Shown here: positions 63,301-64,000 of the stretch, piece after piece | Layout of the letters: each line of letters begins with the position of its first letter | Position numbering within the stretch: the stretch's first letter is position 1 | Assembly (NCBI RefSeq): GCF_030403435.1 | Contig: NZ_JAUEPH010000004.1 | Location: forward strand, 1 to 64,000 | Source of the DNA: Algoriphagus sediminis | Lineage (GTDB): Bacteria; Bacteroidota; Bacteroidia; Cytophagales; Cyclobacteriaceae | Direction: 5' to 3' | Length of the DNA stretch: 64,000 nt | Notes under the pieces: model-generated | What the model was told of the DNA's origin: nothing | Database searches by the model: none | The model's input: only the letters and a program-made list of their open reading frames with translations | Program-made: the position numbers and the translations under genes

Positions 63301-64000
63301 AAAATCAGGTAGCAAATATCTGGGCAGATGTGCTTGGATTGGAAGAAGTGCCAGTAAATGTGGATTTCAATGCTTTAGGAGGGAATTCCTTATTGAGCAT
63401 TCGGATCATCGCGAGGTGTAGGGCTTTAGGTTTAAAGGTGACTCCAGAGCAGTTTTTGCGCTATTCTACGGTAGAATCTCTAGTAAATTCAGTTGGTCAC
63501 GAGCAATACCAAAGACCAGGGAATTTGCAGGAATTGGAGATTCTAAAAATCTGGGAAAAGGAACTTTCGCAGAAGCTGATTGGCGTGAATGATTCTTTTA
63601 AAAACAATGGAGGTTCTGCCTATGAATGGAAGCGGGTAGAGGAGGAACTGAAGAATAGATTTGACTTTAAAGAAATGATCAATATCGAGAATACGATCAG
63701 CTCTATTTCTACTAAAGTTAAATCAAGTAAAAATACTGTAAATCAAGAAATTAAAAGAATTATTCCTATCAGCACAATAGGTAAAGAAAATCCTCTTTTC
63801 TGTGTCCACTCTGAGTTTTACTACGAGACGGTTTACAGCCAGTTGACCCGTCAACTTTCATCGGATTACCCGGTGTACGGATTGCTTTCAGTCAGTCCGG
63901 AATTGGTAAAGGATCAGGTGCCTGAAGGTATTCCTGAAGTGGCTGAGCTATGCATCAGAGATATGAAAAAAGTGCAGCCAAAAGGACCCTACAGACTTTT
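60330..64000 (+). CDS. NRPS: C - A - T - degenerate T - TE (runs off the window)
   Basis: The frame opens at ATG 60330 and stays open to the window end (1223 codons seen). Condensation domain about 35-460 with HHIVIDA at 165-171. Adenylation domain about 485-985: A3 TSGSTNKPKG from 633, A4 FDSS (D677), A5 NEYGPTE; the specificity residues D S A L I A E V W fit no code I know. Carrier domain with serine S1020 (LGGNS). A second carrier-like segment follows with GGSA, where the serine is alanine (A1097). The thioesterase begins near 1145 (NPLFCVHSE) and the window ends at PKGPYRLL, just before the expected GxSxG. It likely adds the last residue and releases the peptide. Confidence 0.93.
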   Translation, partial: MGENSDDLLDEWLNFNDAEGEGAAEFTILKAPAQDSYPLSQTQKRLWLVYQKEPESPVYNYSEVWTFPNDSFDKNTFIKSLELLVKKHQILLSNYLIVKEEPRLVYPKRESFELLESEEKMEESSAFSWLKAKASRGFRLETDPLIRVAICPLTNGNKAVGITFHHIVIDAWSIGILKKDFAKFYAETSKGNLDQLTEERIQFHDFTVWDSERERKSSDKSNPEALQWDILELPLDHPRPARPSYRGGFHHFLLSKDLTKPIQKLAGKLETTDFNLFLAAFQILLSRYGKTEKISVGIPVLNREEEEVKNLVGYFVDTQVLQSQIDPNKSFGQFLEEVKNDSLAALTGEKPSYEELIKQSGIKASQSENPLFQAMFVGHSKGENPFHEHDLKVEMETLDLDVSKFDLTLHHFGEKNGAFAIGIEIASDLFEKAFADRMAAHFEALLFEITSNPEQAISELSLISEKERSYLISGLSHGFNPKDDGSVLDYLEKVFAKSKDQTALVCGEERLTYWELDQKSRAIAHVLKEENADPTKPIGIYLHRSVDYVVSMIGIMRYGGYYLALDPEYPDERIQQYLTGSSCEWVISRKGNFELGNQDIKTLKIDSIEITKNIDNQLFKDVKCSDYAYLIFTSGSTNKPKGVPISHANLCSSYKARLDYYSELPESFLMVSSFAFDSSVAGIYWTLATGGKLIISKNKESLDSTSLTRLIQREEVTHTLMLPSLYQAILSQSLPQSLKHVIVAGEECPPSLPEMHFKKNPEGRLYNEYGPTEGTVWCTVHEFQKETYRDKAPIGLASSNTLAYILDEHQKLVPTGLSGELCIAGPAVAGGYLDAKETEEKFLKNPYSKDWDRIYRTGDLVRIQADGLLEYLGRIDNQIKIRGHRIELNEIQNVTNSFKDIEKSVALVIDSDSPVIALAWKAQKKIEAGDLQSFLQEKLPAYMIPSQFLQLEKFPLLPNGKVDQKELGELFRKEPKTEKQVYEKKAGTYLQNQVANIWADVLGLEEVPVNVDFNALGGNSLLSIRIIARCRALGLKVTPEQFLRYSTVESLVNSVGHEQYQRPGNLQELEILKIWEKELSQKLIGVNDSFKNNGGSAYEWKRVEEELKNRFDFKEMINIENTISSISTKVKSSKNTVNQEIKRIIPISTIGKENPLFCVHSEFYYETVYSQLTRQLSSDYPVYGLLSVSPELVKDQVPEGIPEVAELCIRDMKKVQPKGPYRL

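Overview
The window is a 64 kb stretch of moderately AT-rich, gene-dense chromosome from a member of the Bacteroidota, most likely Cytophagales/Cyclobacteriaceae (Algoriphagus-like; this is a judgement from gene content, no search was run). Supporting signs are a short 287-residue primary sigma factor, promoter -7 elements of the TAnnTTTG type, a TonB receptor with a carboxypeptidase-like N-terminal domain, DUF349 and DUF5686 proteins, BshB1 (bacillithiol), and a LytS/LytTR-type two-component pair.

Layout. 1-6.6 kb: a minus-strand operon of a DtxR/MntR-type regulator, a Mn/Zn-type ABC importer (binding lipoprotein, ATPase, two permeases, one fused to a second DtxR-like domain), a secreted thioredoxin-like protein and mnmE. 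Two near-identical palindromic operators lie at its promoter. 6.7-20.3 kb: mixed housekeeping genes (glycosyltransferase, dapD, TPR lipoprotein, a secreted zinc-finger protein, a HerA-like ATPase, flavoproteins, hydrolase, LhgO, DUF5686 protein). 20.4-23.7 kb: thrS-infC-rpmI-rplT. 23.7-24.2 kb: tRNA-Met with a duplicated terminator, a GIY-YIG nuclease remnant and GC-rich palindromes. 24.4-36.7 kb: lptF/G-type permease, rpsO, pnp, sigma factor, trxB, M23 peptidase, bshB1, pdxH, YqgE, DUF349 protein and tRNA-Thr. 36.8-43.4 kb: a sugar-oxidation locus (Gfo/Idh/MocA dehydrogenase, TIM-barrel isomerase, a large ThuA/dehydrogenase/cupredoxin lipoprotein) with a divergent AraC regulator. 43.5-47.7 kb: LytS-like kinase and LytTR regulator, preceded by an unlisted 40-residue membrane peptide and a perfect direct-repeat operator, then a DASS transporter.

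47.8-64 kb: a nonribosomal peptide locus, the most unusual part. A translationally coupled minus-strand operon runs from an ornithine cyclodeaminase homologue through a TonB receptor, an acyl-CoA-dehydrogenase-like oxidase, a free adenylating enzyme, a PhyH dioxygenase and a free carrier protein to a 1367-residue NRPS. In this NRPS the adenylation domain is interrupted between core motifs A8 and A9 by a complete PP-loop ATPase domain with N-acetyl-sugar-amidotransferase-like cysteine motifs. Its specificity residues read as an asparagine code with one conservative change. Divergently, a HupE/UreJ-type membrane protein abuts a second NRPS (C-A-T-degenerate T-TE), which runs off the window end. 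The inferred scheme is ornithine to proline, loading on the free carrier protein, oxidation to a pyrroline/pyrrole-type starter, condensation with (modified) asparagine, then one more residue and thioesterase release. The TonB receptor and HupE protein hint at a metal-binding product; that is inference.
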